64,000 nucleotides of DNA from Saccharopolyspora galaxeae (GTDB lineage: Bacteria; Actinomycetota; Actinomycetes; Mycobacteriales; Pseudonocardiaceae). Shown here piece after piece: positions 18,323-26,944 of this stretch (its first letter is position 1; every line of letters begins with the position of its first letter). The position numbers and the translations under genes are program-made. The stretch spans positions 1 through 64,000 of the forward strand of contig NZ_JADDUE010000003.1 in assembly GCF_016526145.1 (NCBI RefSeq). Reading direction: 5' to 3'. The notes under the pieces were generated by a model. That model saw nothing but the letters and a program-made list of their open reading frames with translations. It was not told where the DNA came from and searched no databases.

Positions 18323-19867
18323 GTGAAGGGCGCGGAAGGACTGCTGAGCACGGCGCGGGCCGCGGGTGTCGATGTCTGCTTCGCCAATCCCGGCACCACG
18401 GAGATGCCGCTGGTCGAGGCGTTCGACTCGACCCCGGGGGTGCGCACGGTGCTCGGCCTGTCCGAGGGCGTGGTGACCGGCGCGGCCGACGGCTTCTCGC
18501 GGATGCGCGGAGTGCCCGCGATGACGCTGCTGCACCTCGGTCCGGGGTTCGCCAACGGCATCGCGAACCTGCACAACGCGCGCCGCGGCCGCACTCCGCT
18601 GATCAACGTGGTGGGCGAGCACGCGAGCTGGCACCAGGCGGCGGACGCGCCGCTGGCCAGCGACATCGACTCGCTGGCCCGTCCGGTGTCGGGGTGGGTG
18701 GGCCGCACCACGTCGGCCGAGTCGGCGGCCGCGGAGTTCGTCGCCGCCCGGCAGGCCGCCCTGGCCGAGCGGATGCCCGCGACGCTGATCGCCGCCGCCG
18801 ACCACATGTGGAGCGAGGGCGGCGAGCAAGCGGACGTCCCGCAGGCACCTGAGCCCTCCACTGTGGACGCAGAGCGGGTGGAGGGGATGGCGAAGCTGCT
18901 CGCCGGGCAAGGACGGCCCGCGCTGCTGCTCGGCGGCGCCGCGCTCGGCGCCGAAGGGTTGCGGCTGGCCTCGCGGATCGCGGCGACCGTCGGCGGCACG
19001 GTCTTCGCCGAACGGAATCCCGCACGCATCGAGCGCGGCCCCGGCATCCCGGCCGTGCCCACGCTGCCCTACTTCCCCGAGGACAACCTGGCCGCGCTGC
19101 GGGACTGCACGCATCTGGTGCTGGTCGGCACCGGGATTCCGGTGTCGTTCTTCGGGTACCAGGACCAGCCGAGCGTTCCGGTCCCGCCCGAGACGCAGGT
19201 GCACACCCTCGCCGACACCGGTGAGGACACGCTCGCGGCGCTGCGGGCGCTGGCCGAGGCCACGGGTTCCGGTGCAGCGGAACTACCCGCGCACGAGCCC
19301 GCCGAGCTGCGCGCACCGCAGGGCGCCTTGCACGCCAAGGCGATCGCGACCGCCATCGCGCTCACCCAGCCGGAGCACTCGATCATCGTCAACGAGGGCG
19401 TGTCCTCCGCGGCCGCGTACCCGGCGGTGGCCGCGGCCGCTCCGGCGCACACCGAGCTGGACCTGCCCGGCGGGGCCATCGGCATGGGCGTGCCGCTGTC
19501 CACCGGCGCCGCGCTGGCCTGCCCGGACCGGCCGGTGATCGACTTCCAGGCGGACGGCAGCGCGTTCTACACGCTGCAAGGGCTCTGGACGCAGGCCAGG
19601 GAAGGGCTCGACGTCACCACGGTGATCTGCGCGAACTCGCGCTACCGCATCCTCGACGTCGAGCTCGGCCGCGCCGGGGTGCAGCAGCCGGGTCCGGCCG
19701 CCGACGGGATGACCAGCCTCGGCAACCCCGGCGCGGACTGGGTCTCGCTGGCAGCCGGGTTCGGCGTGCCGGGTTCCCACGCCACCACCGGCGACGAACT
19801 CCGCGCCGCGCTGCAGCGCGCCCACGCCGAGCCGGGCCCGCACCTGATCGAGGCGGTCATGACCTGA
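18323..19867 (+). CDS. Thiamine-diphosphate enzyme, acetolactate synthase/benzoylformate decarboxylase-like
   Basis: A 514-residue ThDP enzyme. It has an N-terminal PYR domain with CFANPGTTEMPLVEAF and the catalytic Glu in GLSEGVVTGAADG, a central domain, and a C-terminal PP domain with the GDG-type cofactor motif seen as FQADGSAFYTLQGLW...NSRYRIL. It matches the acetolactate-synthase-like IlvX/MdlC group rather than biosynthetic IlvB (no regulatory-subunit gene nearby). GTG 18323 has AAGGGGA six bases upstream; ATG 18290 would add 11 residues without a ribosome site. Followed by a MarR gene and a convergent UbiD decarboxylase, it may act in catabolism of an aromatic or 2-oxo acid; this role is inference. 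Confidence 0.85.
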   Translation: MKGAEGLLSTARAAGVDVCFANPGTTEMPLVEAFDSTPGVRTVLGLSEGVVTGAADGFSRMRGVPAMTLLHLGPGFANGIANLHNARRGRTPLINVVGEHASWHQAADAPLASDIDSLARPVSGWVGRTTSAESAAAEFVAARQAALAERMPATLIAAADHMWSEGGEQADVPQAPEPSTVDAERVEGMAKLLAGQGRPALLLGGAALGAEGLRLASRIAATVGGTVFAERNPARIERGPGIPAVPTLPYFPEDNLAALRDCTHLVLVGTGIPVSFFGYQDQPSVPVPPETQVHTLADTGEDTLAALRALAEATGSGAAELPAHEPAELRAPQGALHAKAIATAIALTQPEHSIIVNEGVSSAAAYPAVAAAAPAHTELDLPGGAIGMGVPLSTGAALACPDRPVIDFQADGSAFYTLQGLWTQAREGLDVTTVICANSRYRILDVELGRAGVQQPGPAADGMTSLGNPGADWVSLAAGFGVPGSHATTGDELRAALQRAHAEPGPHLIEAVMT

Positions 19868-19911
19868 GTCGCGGCGTAGTCCGATCGCGCAGCGTGTGCC
19901 AGGCTCGCCGG

Positions 19912-20373
19912 ATGGACCACATCGCCGGGCAGCTGTCCTCGACGATCGGGCCGCTGCGGCGGCGGCTGCTGCGGTTGACGCGTGCGGCCGCCGGGCTGCC
20001 GGAGATCCCGGATGCGAGCGTCGAGCTGATGCGGGTCGTGGACCAGCTCGGGACGCCGACCGTCGCGGAGGCCGCGGCCGCGTTGAACACTGCCGGTTCG
20101 ACCGTGAGCAACCTGGTGCGCGCGCTGGTGCGGGACGGGCTGGCCACCCGCACCACCGGCGAAACCGACCGCCGGATCTCGCACATCGCGCTCACCGAGC
20201 GCGCCCGCGAGTTGCTCCAGCGCTACGACGGGGCCAGCGAACGGATCGTGGCCGCCGCCATGTCCAAAATGGACAGCGAGCAGCGGTCCAGCCTGGAGCA
20301 GGCGGCGCCGGCGTTGCGGTCGCTGCTGGAAGCGCTGCAGGAAACGGAAGCAGCGCAGTCCGAAAAGGACTGA
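19912..20373 (+). CDS. MarR-family transcriptional regulator
   Basis: A 153-residue winged-helix protein with MarR features: VAEAAAALNTAGSTVSNLVRALVRDGLATR as the recognition helix region, then the wing DRRISHIALTERARELL. ATG 19912 lies 6 nt after CAGGCT, a weak -10, so a leaderless message is possible; there is no ribosome site. It lies 44 nt after the ThDP-enzyme gene and converges with ubiD (13-nt gap). A natural target is the palindrome GTTTGTTACAAAC upstream of ubiD. Effector unknown; phenolic acids are common MarR ligands. Confidence 0.87.
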   Translation: MDHIAGQLSSTIGPLRRRLLRLTRAAAGLPEIPDASVELMRVVDQLGTPTVAEAAAALNTAGSTVSNLVRALVRDGLATRTTGETDRRISHIALTERARELLQRYDGASERIVAAAMSKMDSEQRSSLEQAAPALRSLLEALQETEAAQSEKD

Positions 20374-20386
20374 ACGGGCGCGGCCG

Positions 20387-21850
20387 TCACCGATCCCAGT
20401 GCTGCTCGACCCAGCGCTGCACCTGCTCCGGGTAGATGTGCCGGAACGAGCTGCGGCGCTCGCGCCCCGCGCCTTCGGCGGGCAGCAGGCAGTCGTGGAC
20501 CACCTTCGTCCCGCGCTGCGCGTGCCGCTCCTCGGGGGTGTAGCAGGTCAGCAGCGGCAGGATCTCGCCGTGGCGCAGGACCCGGAAGTCCTCCGGATGG
20601 CACCGCGTGGCCAGCGCCCAGGTCAGTTCGGCCGTGTTGGACGGTTCGACGTCGGCGTCGAGCACGAAGGTGCGCGGGATCAGGTGCTCGGAGCGGAATC
20701 CGCCGATCGTCTCGGAGATCCGCCGCGTCAGCTCCGCGCTGGAGACGCCGGGCAGCTGCGCACGCCAGTCCGACCGCGCGCTGACCACCAGCACGTGCGA
20801 CGCGCTCTCGAACGGCGACCACGCGGTGACCACCGGCAAGCCCGCCCGCCGCAGCAGTGCGTAGACCTCGGCGGCCATCGTCAGGCCGGTCGCGGTGTGG
20901 AACTCGTCGACCGGTTCGCCTTCGACGACGGTCGGCCAGATCGGCCGGTCGCGGTGCGTGATGGCTTCGATGGTGTAGGTGGGCTGGCGGGTCGTTTCGG
21001 CGGGGGCGTAGCCCGCGTACTCGCCCATCGGGCCTTCGTCGGCGTTGCGCTCGACGCTGACGTGCCCCTCGATGACGATCTCCGCGCCGGCCGGGACCTG
21101 CAGGTCCACCGTCTCGGCTGGGACGACCTCCATCGGCTCGCCGAACAGCGCGCCGAGGAATCCGGGCTCGTCGACGTCGTCGGGAAGCGGCATGCCGGAG
21201 ATGAACGGCAACGCCGGATCACCGCCCTGCACCAGCGCGAACGGCATCGGCTCGCCCCGCTCGGCCCACATCCGCCACGCCTTCTCGATGTGCTGCGGGC
21301 GCATCACCAGACCGGTCAGGTGCTTGTCGTCGAGCATCATGATCCGGGCGATGGACCAGTTCACCCAGTCCCCTTCCGGGGAGCGCACGACGATCGTGCC
21401 CCAGGTGTTGACGTACGGGCCGCCGTCGCCTTCGTGCAGCAGCGGAGTCGGGAACTTCGCCAGGCTCGCATCCTCGCCGAGCAGCACGTGCTGCTTGCAC
21501 GGCGCCGATTCCACCTGCTTCGGCGCGATCGGGTCGCGGTCCCTGGCCTGCGCCAGCTCCTGCACGATCTCGCGGGCACCCGCGTCCGGGGACATGCCCA
21601 GCGACAGCGCGATGCGGGCGAGCGGGCTGCCCGGGACCGAGCTGAGCGCACCGGGCGCGCCGAACAGCCGGAATCCCGGCTCGGTTCCGCTGATGTCGTT
21701 GAACAGCGGCGCCGGGGCGCGGGTTTCGTAGCTGCGCCGGATGAACGCGCCGATCTCCAGCCCCTGCGGCACCTCGGTGTCGACGTGGCGGACGTCGCCG
21801 AGCTGTTCCAGCGCGGCGATGTACTCCCGCGAGTCCTTGGCGCGAGCCAT
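20387..21850 (-). CDS. UbiD-family decarboxylase
   Basis: A 487-residue UbiD-type enzyme, which needs prenylated FMN to (de)carboxylate aromatic or unsaturated acids. Seen are the N-terminal SREYIAALEQLGDV, the cofactor-region residues in NTWGTIVVRSPEG and WSIARIMM, the signature DEGPMGEYAGYAPAE with the conserved Glu residues, and FVLDADVEPSN near the C terminus. Length is normal. ATG 21850 has GAGGAGG 11 nt upstream; an in-frame GTG at 21883 has none. No ubiX flavin prenyltransferase gene is adjacent, so the cofactor must be supplied from elsewhere. Neighbours (ThDP enzyme, MarR) suggest acid catabolism. Confidence 0.9.
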   Translation of the reverse strand: MARAKDSREYIAALEQLGDVRHVDTEVPQGLEIGAFIRRSYETRAPAPLFNDISGTEPGFRLFGAPGALSSVPGSPLARIALSLGMSPDAGAREIVQELAQARDRDPIAPKQVESAPCKQHVLLGEDASLAKFPTPLLHEGDGGPYVNTWGTIVVRSPEGDWVNWSIARIMMLDDKHLTGLVMRPQHIEKAWRMWAERGEPMPFALVQGGDPALPFISGMPLPDDVDEPGFLGALFGEPMEVVPAETVDLQVPAGAEIVIEGHVSVERNADEGPMGEYAGYAPAETTRQPTYTIEAITHRDRPIWPTVVEGEPVDEFHTATGLTMAAEVYALLRRAGLPVVTAWSPFESASHVLVVSARSDWRAQLPGVSSAELTRRISETIGGFRSEHLIPRTFVLDADVEPSNTAELTWALATRCHPEDFRVLRHGEILPLLTCYTPEERHAQRGTKVVHDCLLPAEGAGRERRSSFRHIYPEQVQRWVEQHWDR

Positions 21851-21887
21851 GATCGCTGCTACCTCCTCGCCGTCCGGCGCCACTTGT

Positions 21888-21900
21888 GTTTGTTACAAAC
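21888..21900. promoter_or_regulatory. 13-bp palindrome upstream of ubiD
   Basis: GTTTGTTACAAAC is a perfect inverted repeat around TTA, 38 bp before the ubiD ATG and probably within its promoter. Its size suits a MarR or TetR dimer; the MarR gene 1.5 kb away is the obvious candidate. Confidence 0.5.
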
Positions 21901-21973
21901 CTATTTTCCGGCGAGCCCGTTGCACGAGCAAGGACCGGGCGGCGTGAGAACGCTCTCGGACGGTGCGCGCGGC

Positions 21974-22654
21974 TCAGCGCGAGCAGGTGGCGCGCCAGGC
22001 GTCGAACGAGCCGCCGAGCAAGTCGTGCCGCATCGCGAACGAAGCCGCCTCCAGCCGCGAATGCACACCGAGCTTGGTCAGCACCGCCTGCACGTGGGTG
22101 CGCACCGTCGTCGTCGACACCCCGAGGATCTTGGCCATCGCCGCGGTCTGCGCGCCCTGCACCAGCAGGCTCAGGCATTCCCGTTCGCGGCCGGTGAGGT
22201 AGGAGGCCAGCCTGCGGGCGTCCGCGCGCTGCCCGCGGTGGTCCTGCGCAGGCACCCGAGCTTCCGGCAGCTCGACGGCCGTGCGCCCCGCCACGACCGA
22301 GCGCATGGCCTGCACCAGGACGTCCAGCCCGCACATCTTGTTCACCCATCCCGCCGCACCGGTCGCCAGCGCGGTGCGCACGGCGCGCGCATCGGTGTCG
22401 GCGGTGAGCACCACGACCTTCGTCGCCGTGCCCCCGACGACCTCGCCGAGCCGCGCCACCCCGTCGCCGTCGGCGAAGTAGCGGTCCAGCAGGCAGATCT
22501 CGGGTTCGAGGCGGTGCACCGCGGCGGCCGCACCGGTGATGTCCGATGCGGTCCCCACGATCCGGAAACCGCGCGGCGGCAACGCGGTGACCAGCGCGTC
22601 CACGAAGATCGCATGGTCGTCGCCGAGCAGCACGCGCGTTCTTTCGTCGTTCAT
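21974..22654 (-). CDS. NarL/FixJ-family response regulator
   Basis: A 226-residue response regulator. The receiver domain has the acidic pair GDDH (11-14) and phospho-acceptor Asp57 in LLDRYFADGDG, and ends with the Lys of GWVNKM. A LuxR helix-turn-helix follows (LTGRERECLSLLVQGAQ... TTVRTHVQAVLTKLGVHSR). It starts at the ATG at 22654. It lies 109 nt downstream of a histidine kinase gene on the same strand, the likely cognate partner. It closes the exopolysaccharide locus, which suggests control of that locus. Confidence 0.88.
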   Translation of the reverse strand: MNDERTRVLLGDDHAIFVDALVTALPPRGFRIVGTASDITGAAAAVHRLEPEICLLDRYFADGDGVARLGEVVGGTATKVVVLTADTDARAVRTALATGAAGWVNKMCGLDVLVQAMRSVVAGRTAVELPEARVPAQDHRGQRADARRLASYLTGRERECLSLLVQGAQTAAMAKILGVSTTTVRTHVQAVLTKLGVHSRLEAASFAMRHDLLGGSFDAWRATCSR

Positions 22655-22763
22655 CGAGGTCCCCCATAGCTGTGCGGCGCCCAGGGCGCGTCCGTTCCGG
22701 AGCCCGTTGCCGAAGGATCGCGCGGCGGAAGGTCCACCGGGATCGATTTCCCGCGCAGTGCGC

Positions 22764-23375
22764 TCAAGAACGCGGGAACACCAGCCGCGCGCAGGTCCCC
22801 CTCGGCCCCGCCGCGTCCAAGTGCAGCTCGCCCCCGCAGGCGCGCGCGAGCCCGGTCACGATGCCCAGGCCCATAGACGCCGTTCCCGCGGGTCCGCCTC
22901 CGATACCCGGGCCGTCGTCGGTGATCTCCAACCGGACCGCACCGGCGTCGTCGGCGGCCGCCAGCTCCACGACCCCGCCGGGTCCCGCGGCGCGGACGGC
23001 GTTGTCGACCAGGTTCGAGACCATCCGCCACAGCAACGTCGGGTCGGTGCACAACATGACCGGCTCGCCCGGACGCAGCGCCAGCACCGGCGAACCGCAG
23101 TCGCGGGCCGCGGCGACCTGGCCGAGCAGGACCCGCACGTCGACCGGCTCCGGCGGCGCCGGATCACCGGCCACCAGGTCCAGCAGCCGCGCCAGTTCCC
23201 GGCCCATCAGCTCCAGCCGGTGCCGCGCGGTACCGGACAGCGCCGGGTCGGTGCGCATGTCGTCGGCCAGGTAGGACACGGTCGCCAAACCGTGCCCGAG
23301 GTCGTGCAGCAGGCCGCGCCACCGCCGATCCGGATCGGACCGCGCGGGCGCGGGCGGGGTTTCGGTCCGCACCAC
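22764..23375 (-). CDS. Soluble histidine kinase (short, no sensor domain)
   Basis: A 203-residue kinase core only. It has a dimerisation helix with LLHDLGHGLATVSYL (candidate phospho-His 24), an N-box NLVDNAVRAAG, a G1 box DDGPGIGG, and MGLGIVTGLARACGG. There is no transmembrane segment or sensor domain, so input must come from a partner protein or a cytoplasmic signal. Starts are tandem GTG codons at 23375/23372 after AAGGGAGCG. It lies between the GT4 gene and the downstream response regulator. It is much shorter than typical sensor kinases but keeps the nucleotide-binding motifs and looks functional. Confidence 0.8.
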   Translation of the reverse strand: MVRTETPPAPARSDPDRRWRGLLHDLGHGLATVSYLADDMRTDPALSGTARHRLELMGRELARLLDLVAGDPAPPEPVDVRVLLGQVAAARDCGSPVLALRPGEPVMLCTDPTLLWRMVSNLVDNAVRAAGPGGVVELAAADDAGAVRLEITDDGPGIGGGPAGTASMGLGIVTGLARACGGELHLDAAGPRGTCARLVFPRS

Positions 23376-23491
23376 CGCTCCCTTCCGTGCTCCGAGCCGG
23401 CCGCTGCTCGCGGCCGTGCACTCTGCTCGTCGCGCGGCCGGTGCAGGTCCGTTGCAGTCTCATCCGTTCAGGGTGCTTCGACTACCGCAGG

Positions 23492-24625
23492 TCACAGTTG
23501 TGCGGCGGACAGCGCAGCGGGCAGCGGACCCGGCCGGTAGGCGGCGGCGAGGTCGGCGGCCAGGTCCGCGCCCGTGTGCCTGCCGCGCACGTGCGCCTGC
23601 GCGGCATCGGCGAGCGCGGCCGCTTCACCGGGATGGTCCAGCAGGTGCCGGACGGCGCGGGCCAGGGCCGCGGGCCGGGCCGGAGGGGCGAGCAGCCCGG
23701 TCACGCCGGGCAGCACCACGTCGCCGAGGGCGTTGACCGCCGTGGCCACCACCGGCACCCGGCAGTGCATCGCCTCCACCACCGCCAGCGGCAACCCTTC
23801 GTACCGGCTGGGCAGCACGAACACGTCGAACGCGGGCAGCAGGCCGAGCACGTCGTCGCGCCTGCCCGGGAGCACGAGCCGCACGCCCTGCCGGGCCGCG
23901 GCGGTACGCACCCGCTCGGCGCGGTCGCCGTCGCCGATCCACACGCCGATCACGTCCTGGCCGAGCAGCCCCAGGGCGCTGACGAAGTCCTCCGGCGCCT
24001 TCTGCCGCACCAGCCTGCCGACGGAACCGATCACGGTCGCCTCCGGCGGCAGCCCGAGTTCCCGGCGCGCGTCGCCGGCTGCGCCCGGCGTGCGCACTGC
24101 GACTCCGGTGGTGCGGACCCGCTCGGGCGGGATCAGCTCGCGGCGGATAGCTTCGACGGCGACCCCGGTGCCCACGCACAACGCGACATCGGTGAGCCCG
24201 CCGAGCGAGCGCTCCACGGCGATGTAGGCGTTGCGGCGCGCGGCGCTCTGGAACTCGTGGAACGGGAAACCGTGGTATGTGTGCACGACCCGCGGCACAC
24301 CGACGCGGCGTGCCGCGATCCTGCCCAGCGCTCCGGCTTTGGCGCAGTGCGTGTGTACGACGTCGAAGCCGCGGCGGCGCAGCAACGCGGTGAGCCGGTG
24401 CAGCGCGCGGGCATCGGCCAGCGGGGAGATCGGAGCGCGCAGGGCCGGTTCGACGACGGTCGGCAGGCCCGCGTCGCCGGCTTCGGCGAGCAGCCGATCA
24501 CCGTTGCCGGTGATCAAAGTGACGGCGAACTCGCGCGGGTCCAGCGCGCGGGCACCGCGCAGCGCCATCGCGCCTGCGCCGCCCTCCAGCCTGGTGATCA
24601 GCGTGGCGATCCGCAGCGGCCTCAT
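23492..24625 (-). CDS. GT4-family glycosyltransferase
   Basis: A 377-residue GT-B glycosyltransferase. N-terminal domain: ITRLEGGAGAMALRGA and DVVHTHCAKAGALGRIAA. C-terminal domain: VGRLVRQKAPEDFVSAL, GDGDRAERVR, and the donor-site E-x7-E region LPSRYEGLPLAVVEAMHCRVPVVAT. Donor and acceptor unknown; relatives add hexoses to lipid-linked polysaccharide. Its ATG overlaps the stop of the upstream response-regulator gene by 4 nt (ATGA), an unusual translational coupling of a regulator to an enzyme. Confidence 0.88.
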   Translation of the reverse strand: MRPLRIATLITRLEGGAGAMALRGARALDPREFAVTLITGNGDRLLAEAGDAGLPTVVEPALRAPISPLADARALHRLTALLRRRGFDVVHTHCAKAGALGRIAARRVGVPRVVHTYHGFPFHEFQSAARRNAYIAVERSLGGLTDVALCVGTGVAVEAIRRELIPPERVRTTGVAVRTPGAAGDARRELGLPPEATVIGSVGRLVRQKAPEDFVSALGLLGQDVIGVWIGDGDRAERVRTAAARQGVRLVLPGRRDDVLGLLPAFDVFVLPSRYEGLPLAVVEAMHCRVPVVATAVNALGDVVLPGVTGLLAPPARPAALARAVRHLLDHPGEAAALADAAQAHVRGRHTGADLAADLAAAYRPGPLPAALSAAQL

Positions 24626-25497
24626 CGCGCTTCCGGCTCCGCGTCGTGGTGGTCGTCGGGCCGGACGGCCGGATCGTCGGCTCCGATCTCCGCTTCGGGC
24701 GCGACGGACTGGTCCGGGATCACTTCGCCGCCGACGTTGGCGCTCGCCTGCGCATGAGCGCCCCGATCACCGTCCGCACCATCGGAAGCGGCCCGATCGG
24801 TGCGCGTGCCGCGCGCCCGGACCGCCTTCCCGGTTTGACGACCGGAGGATCCCGCGCGCAGCCCCGCGGCGCTGGCCACGCTGACCGCCTCCAGCTGCGA
24901 GTGCACCCGCAGCTTCGACAGGATGCTGCGGGTGTGCGTGCGCACCGTCTCGGTGGAGATCGCCAGGTCGCGCGCGATGCGGGCACCGCGCTTGCCCTCG
25001 ACCATGCCGCGCAGCACTTCCCGCTCCCGGACGCTGAGCACGTCCAGCGGCCCGTCGCGGCGCCCGGCCAGCCGCACGTCCTCCCGCAACGCCCGCAGCA
25101 CCACTCCCAGCACCTCGGGCGGGAACCAGGCGTGACCGTGGCACACGCCGCGCAGCACGGCGGTCAGCTCCTCCACACCGCTTTCCTTCGGCACCCATCC
25201 GGTCGCCCCGGCGCGGGCCGCTTCCACCGCGCGCTGCGGGTCGAGACCGCCGGTGAGCACCACGACCGCCACGGACGGCAGCGCTTCCAGCATCGCTTCG
25301 ACCAGTTCCCCGGTGGAGGCGACCGGATCCACGTCCACGGTGATCACGTCCGGGCGCAGCCGATCCACCATCGCCGCCAGGTGCGGGTCGCCGGTCGCGC
25401 ACCGCCCCACCACCCAGAGGTCCGTGGCCTGCTGCAGCCGCGATCCGAGCGCTTCGGTGAGCATGAGGTGGTCGTCCACCATCAACAGCCGCAGCAC
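24622..25497 (-). CDS. NarL/FixJ-family response regulator with disordered C-terminal tail
   Basis: A 291-residue regulator. The receiver has VDDH (7-10), phospho-acceptor about Asp55 in DVITVDVD and Lys in GWVPKES. The LuxR domain (LSVREREVLRGMVEGKRGARIARDLAIS... VRTHTRSILSKLRVHSQ) is followed by about 65 residues rich in Asp, Ala, Arg and His (PDDHHDAEPEAR at the end) with no domain. GTG 25497 is chosen because GGGGAGG lies 5 nt upstream; an in-frame start further up lacks it. It is coupled to the GT4 gene by ATGA and lies 58 nt after the GT2 gene, so it is embedded in the polysaccharide operon. Confidence 0.85.
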   Translation of the reverse strand: MLRLLMVDDHLMLTEALGSRLQQATDLWVVGRCATGDPHLAAMVDRLRPDVITVDVDPVASTGELVEAMLEALPSVAVVVLTGGLDPQRAVEAARAGATGWVPKESGVEELTAVLRGVCHGHAWFPPEVLGVVLRALREDVRLAGRRDGPLDVLSVREREVLRGMVEGKRGARIARDLAISTETVRTHTRSILSKLRVHSQLEAVSVASAAGLRAGSSGRQTGKAVRARGTRTDRAASDGADGDRGAHAQASANVGGEVIPDQSVAPEAEIGADDPAVRPDDHHDAEPEAR

Positions 25498-25555
25498 GTT
25501 CACCTCCCCACCTTCCCCCGCCGTCCGCGGTGAGACCTCATCCAACTGCGGGAGT

Positions 25556-26914
25556 TCACCCGGCACGCGCACCCGGATCCGGTTCCGGCCCGCCCGGCTC
25601 GACCGCGTGCCGCTGCGGGCTGCTCCACCGGCCGGTCGAGCGCGACAGCCAGGCCAGCGGCAGCGAGTACAGCGCGATCGCCGAATCCAGCACCCGCAGC
25701 GGCAGGTACAGCCAGGCGTAGAGCAGGAACCTGGGCTGGCGCCGGGTGATCGTGACGACCAGCGTCAGCAGCAGGTCCGGCAGCACGATCCCCAGCAGCA
25801 GCGCGGGAATCGTCATGTACCCGGCGACCGCCTCGTGCACGTCGGCGAACCACGGCCACTCGAGCGTCCCGTCCGCGATCAGCGGCAGCAGCAGCACCAG
25901 CAGCACCAGCGGAAGCAGCACGAGCATGATGCTGCTGGTGAGCAGTTCGAGCAGCAGCAGCGCCAGCATTGCGGTGAACAGGTTCAGCCGCGGCGGGTGC
26001 CTGCGCACCGTCTGCCACAGGCCCAGCGACCACCGCTTGGACTGGCGCACGTAGTCCCGGATCCGGCCCGGGTCCTGGGTGGCCGCCACCGCCGATGGCG
26101 TGAACCCGACCTTGCCGAGCCGCTTCTGGTAGACCTCGAAGGTCATGTTGAAGTCCTCGATCACCAGCCCGGGCGGGTTGACCTCGATGCTCGGCAGCAC
26201 GCTGGTGCGGTAGAGGCTGGCGAAGCCGGGCACGATGTGCGTGGCGTTCATCCGCCGCCAGGTCTGGCCGAACTTCAGCAGGTACTGCGTCATCGAGTAG
26301 ATCCGCTGCCGGTGGAACGCCACCAGCTTGCCCGCGAACGACAGGCCCCGGTCCCGCCAGGCGGTGCGCACGCAACCGGCCACCGCGACCACCTCGGGGT
26401 CGTCGAACAGCGGCAGCGCCGCGGCGAAGTAGCCGGGTTCCACGCGGGTGTCCGCGTCCAGCAGCATCACCAGCCGGTACCGGCGCACCAGCCGGAACCG
26501 CCGGATGCCCACTTGCAGGGCCCCGGCCTTGCCGAGGTTGCCTTCGGTGCCCACGACGTGCACGCCCGCCCGGCGGGCCAGTTCGACCGTGCGGTCGGTG
26601 GACCCGTCGGAGACGACGTGCACGTTGCGGGCCGGGACCAGCGCGGTGATCGCCCGCAGGCTTTCGCTGATGACCACTTCTTCGTTGTGCGCGGCGATGA
26701 GCACGGCCACGTCGTCGACGCCCAGCGCGCCCGGCCGCCGCGGCCGGAGCTTGCCGTGCCGGTGCGCCGCGAGATCAGCGACCGGTGCGGCTCGCCGCGC
26801 GCCGCGCAGCAGCGAACCGCGCCAGCCGTCGAGCACGCGCACCATCCCGATCACGCCCCAGAGCGTGAAGTTCGCGCCGAACACGACGATGGCCAGCACC
26901 CACCACGGGATCAT
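25556..26914 (-). CDS. Membrane GT2 processive glycosyltransferase (PgaC/hyaluronan-synthase-like)
   Basis: A 452-residue membrane glycosyltransferase. One N-terminal membrane helix is followed by a GT-A domain with IAAHNEE, DGSTDRT, the metal-binding LLDADTR, the catalytic-base region VIEDFNMT and the processivity motif QSKRW, and then four or more membrane helices. This is the plan of poly-N-acetylglucosamine, hyaluronan and cellulose synthases, which polymerise and export through the same protein. ATG 26914 follows AGGGGCGGG. Its neighbours are a GH18 hydrolase gene immediately upstream and a NodB deacetylase in the same operon, which favours an amino-sugar polymer. The sugar itself is inference. 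Confidence 0.85.
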   Translation of the reverse strand: MIPWWVLAIVVFGANFTLWGVIGMVRVLDGWRGSLLRGARRAAPVADLAAHRHGKLRPRRPGALGVDDVAVLIAAHNEEVVISESLRAITALVPARNVHVVSDGSTDRTVELARRAGVHVVGTEGNLGKAGALQVGIRRFRLVRRYRLVMLLDADTRVEPGYFAAALPLFDDPEVVAVAGCVRTAWRDRGLSFAGKLVAFHRQRIYSMTQYLLKFGQTWRRMNATHIVPGFASLYRTSVLPSIEVNPPGLVIEDFNMTFEVYQKRLGKVGFTPSAVAATQDPGRIRDYVRQSKRWSLGLWQTVRRHPPRLNLFTAMLALLLLELLTSSIMLVLLPLVLLVLLLPLIADGTLEWPWFADVHEAVAGYMTIPALLLGIVLPDLLLTLVVTITRRQPRFLLYAWLYLPLRVLDSAIALYSLPLAWLSRSTGRWSSPQRHAVEPGGPEPDPGARAG

Positions 26915-26944
26915 CGCGCCCGCCCCTCATCTCCCCGACCGCGC

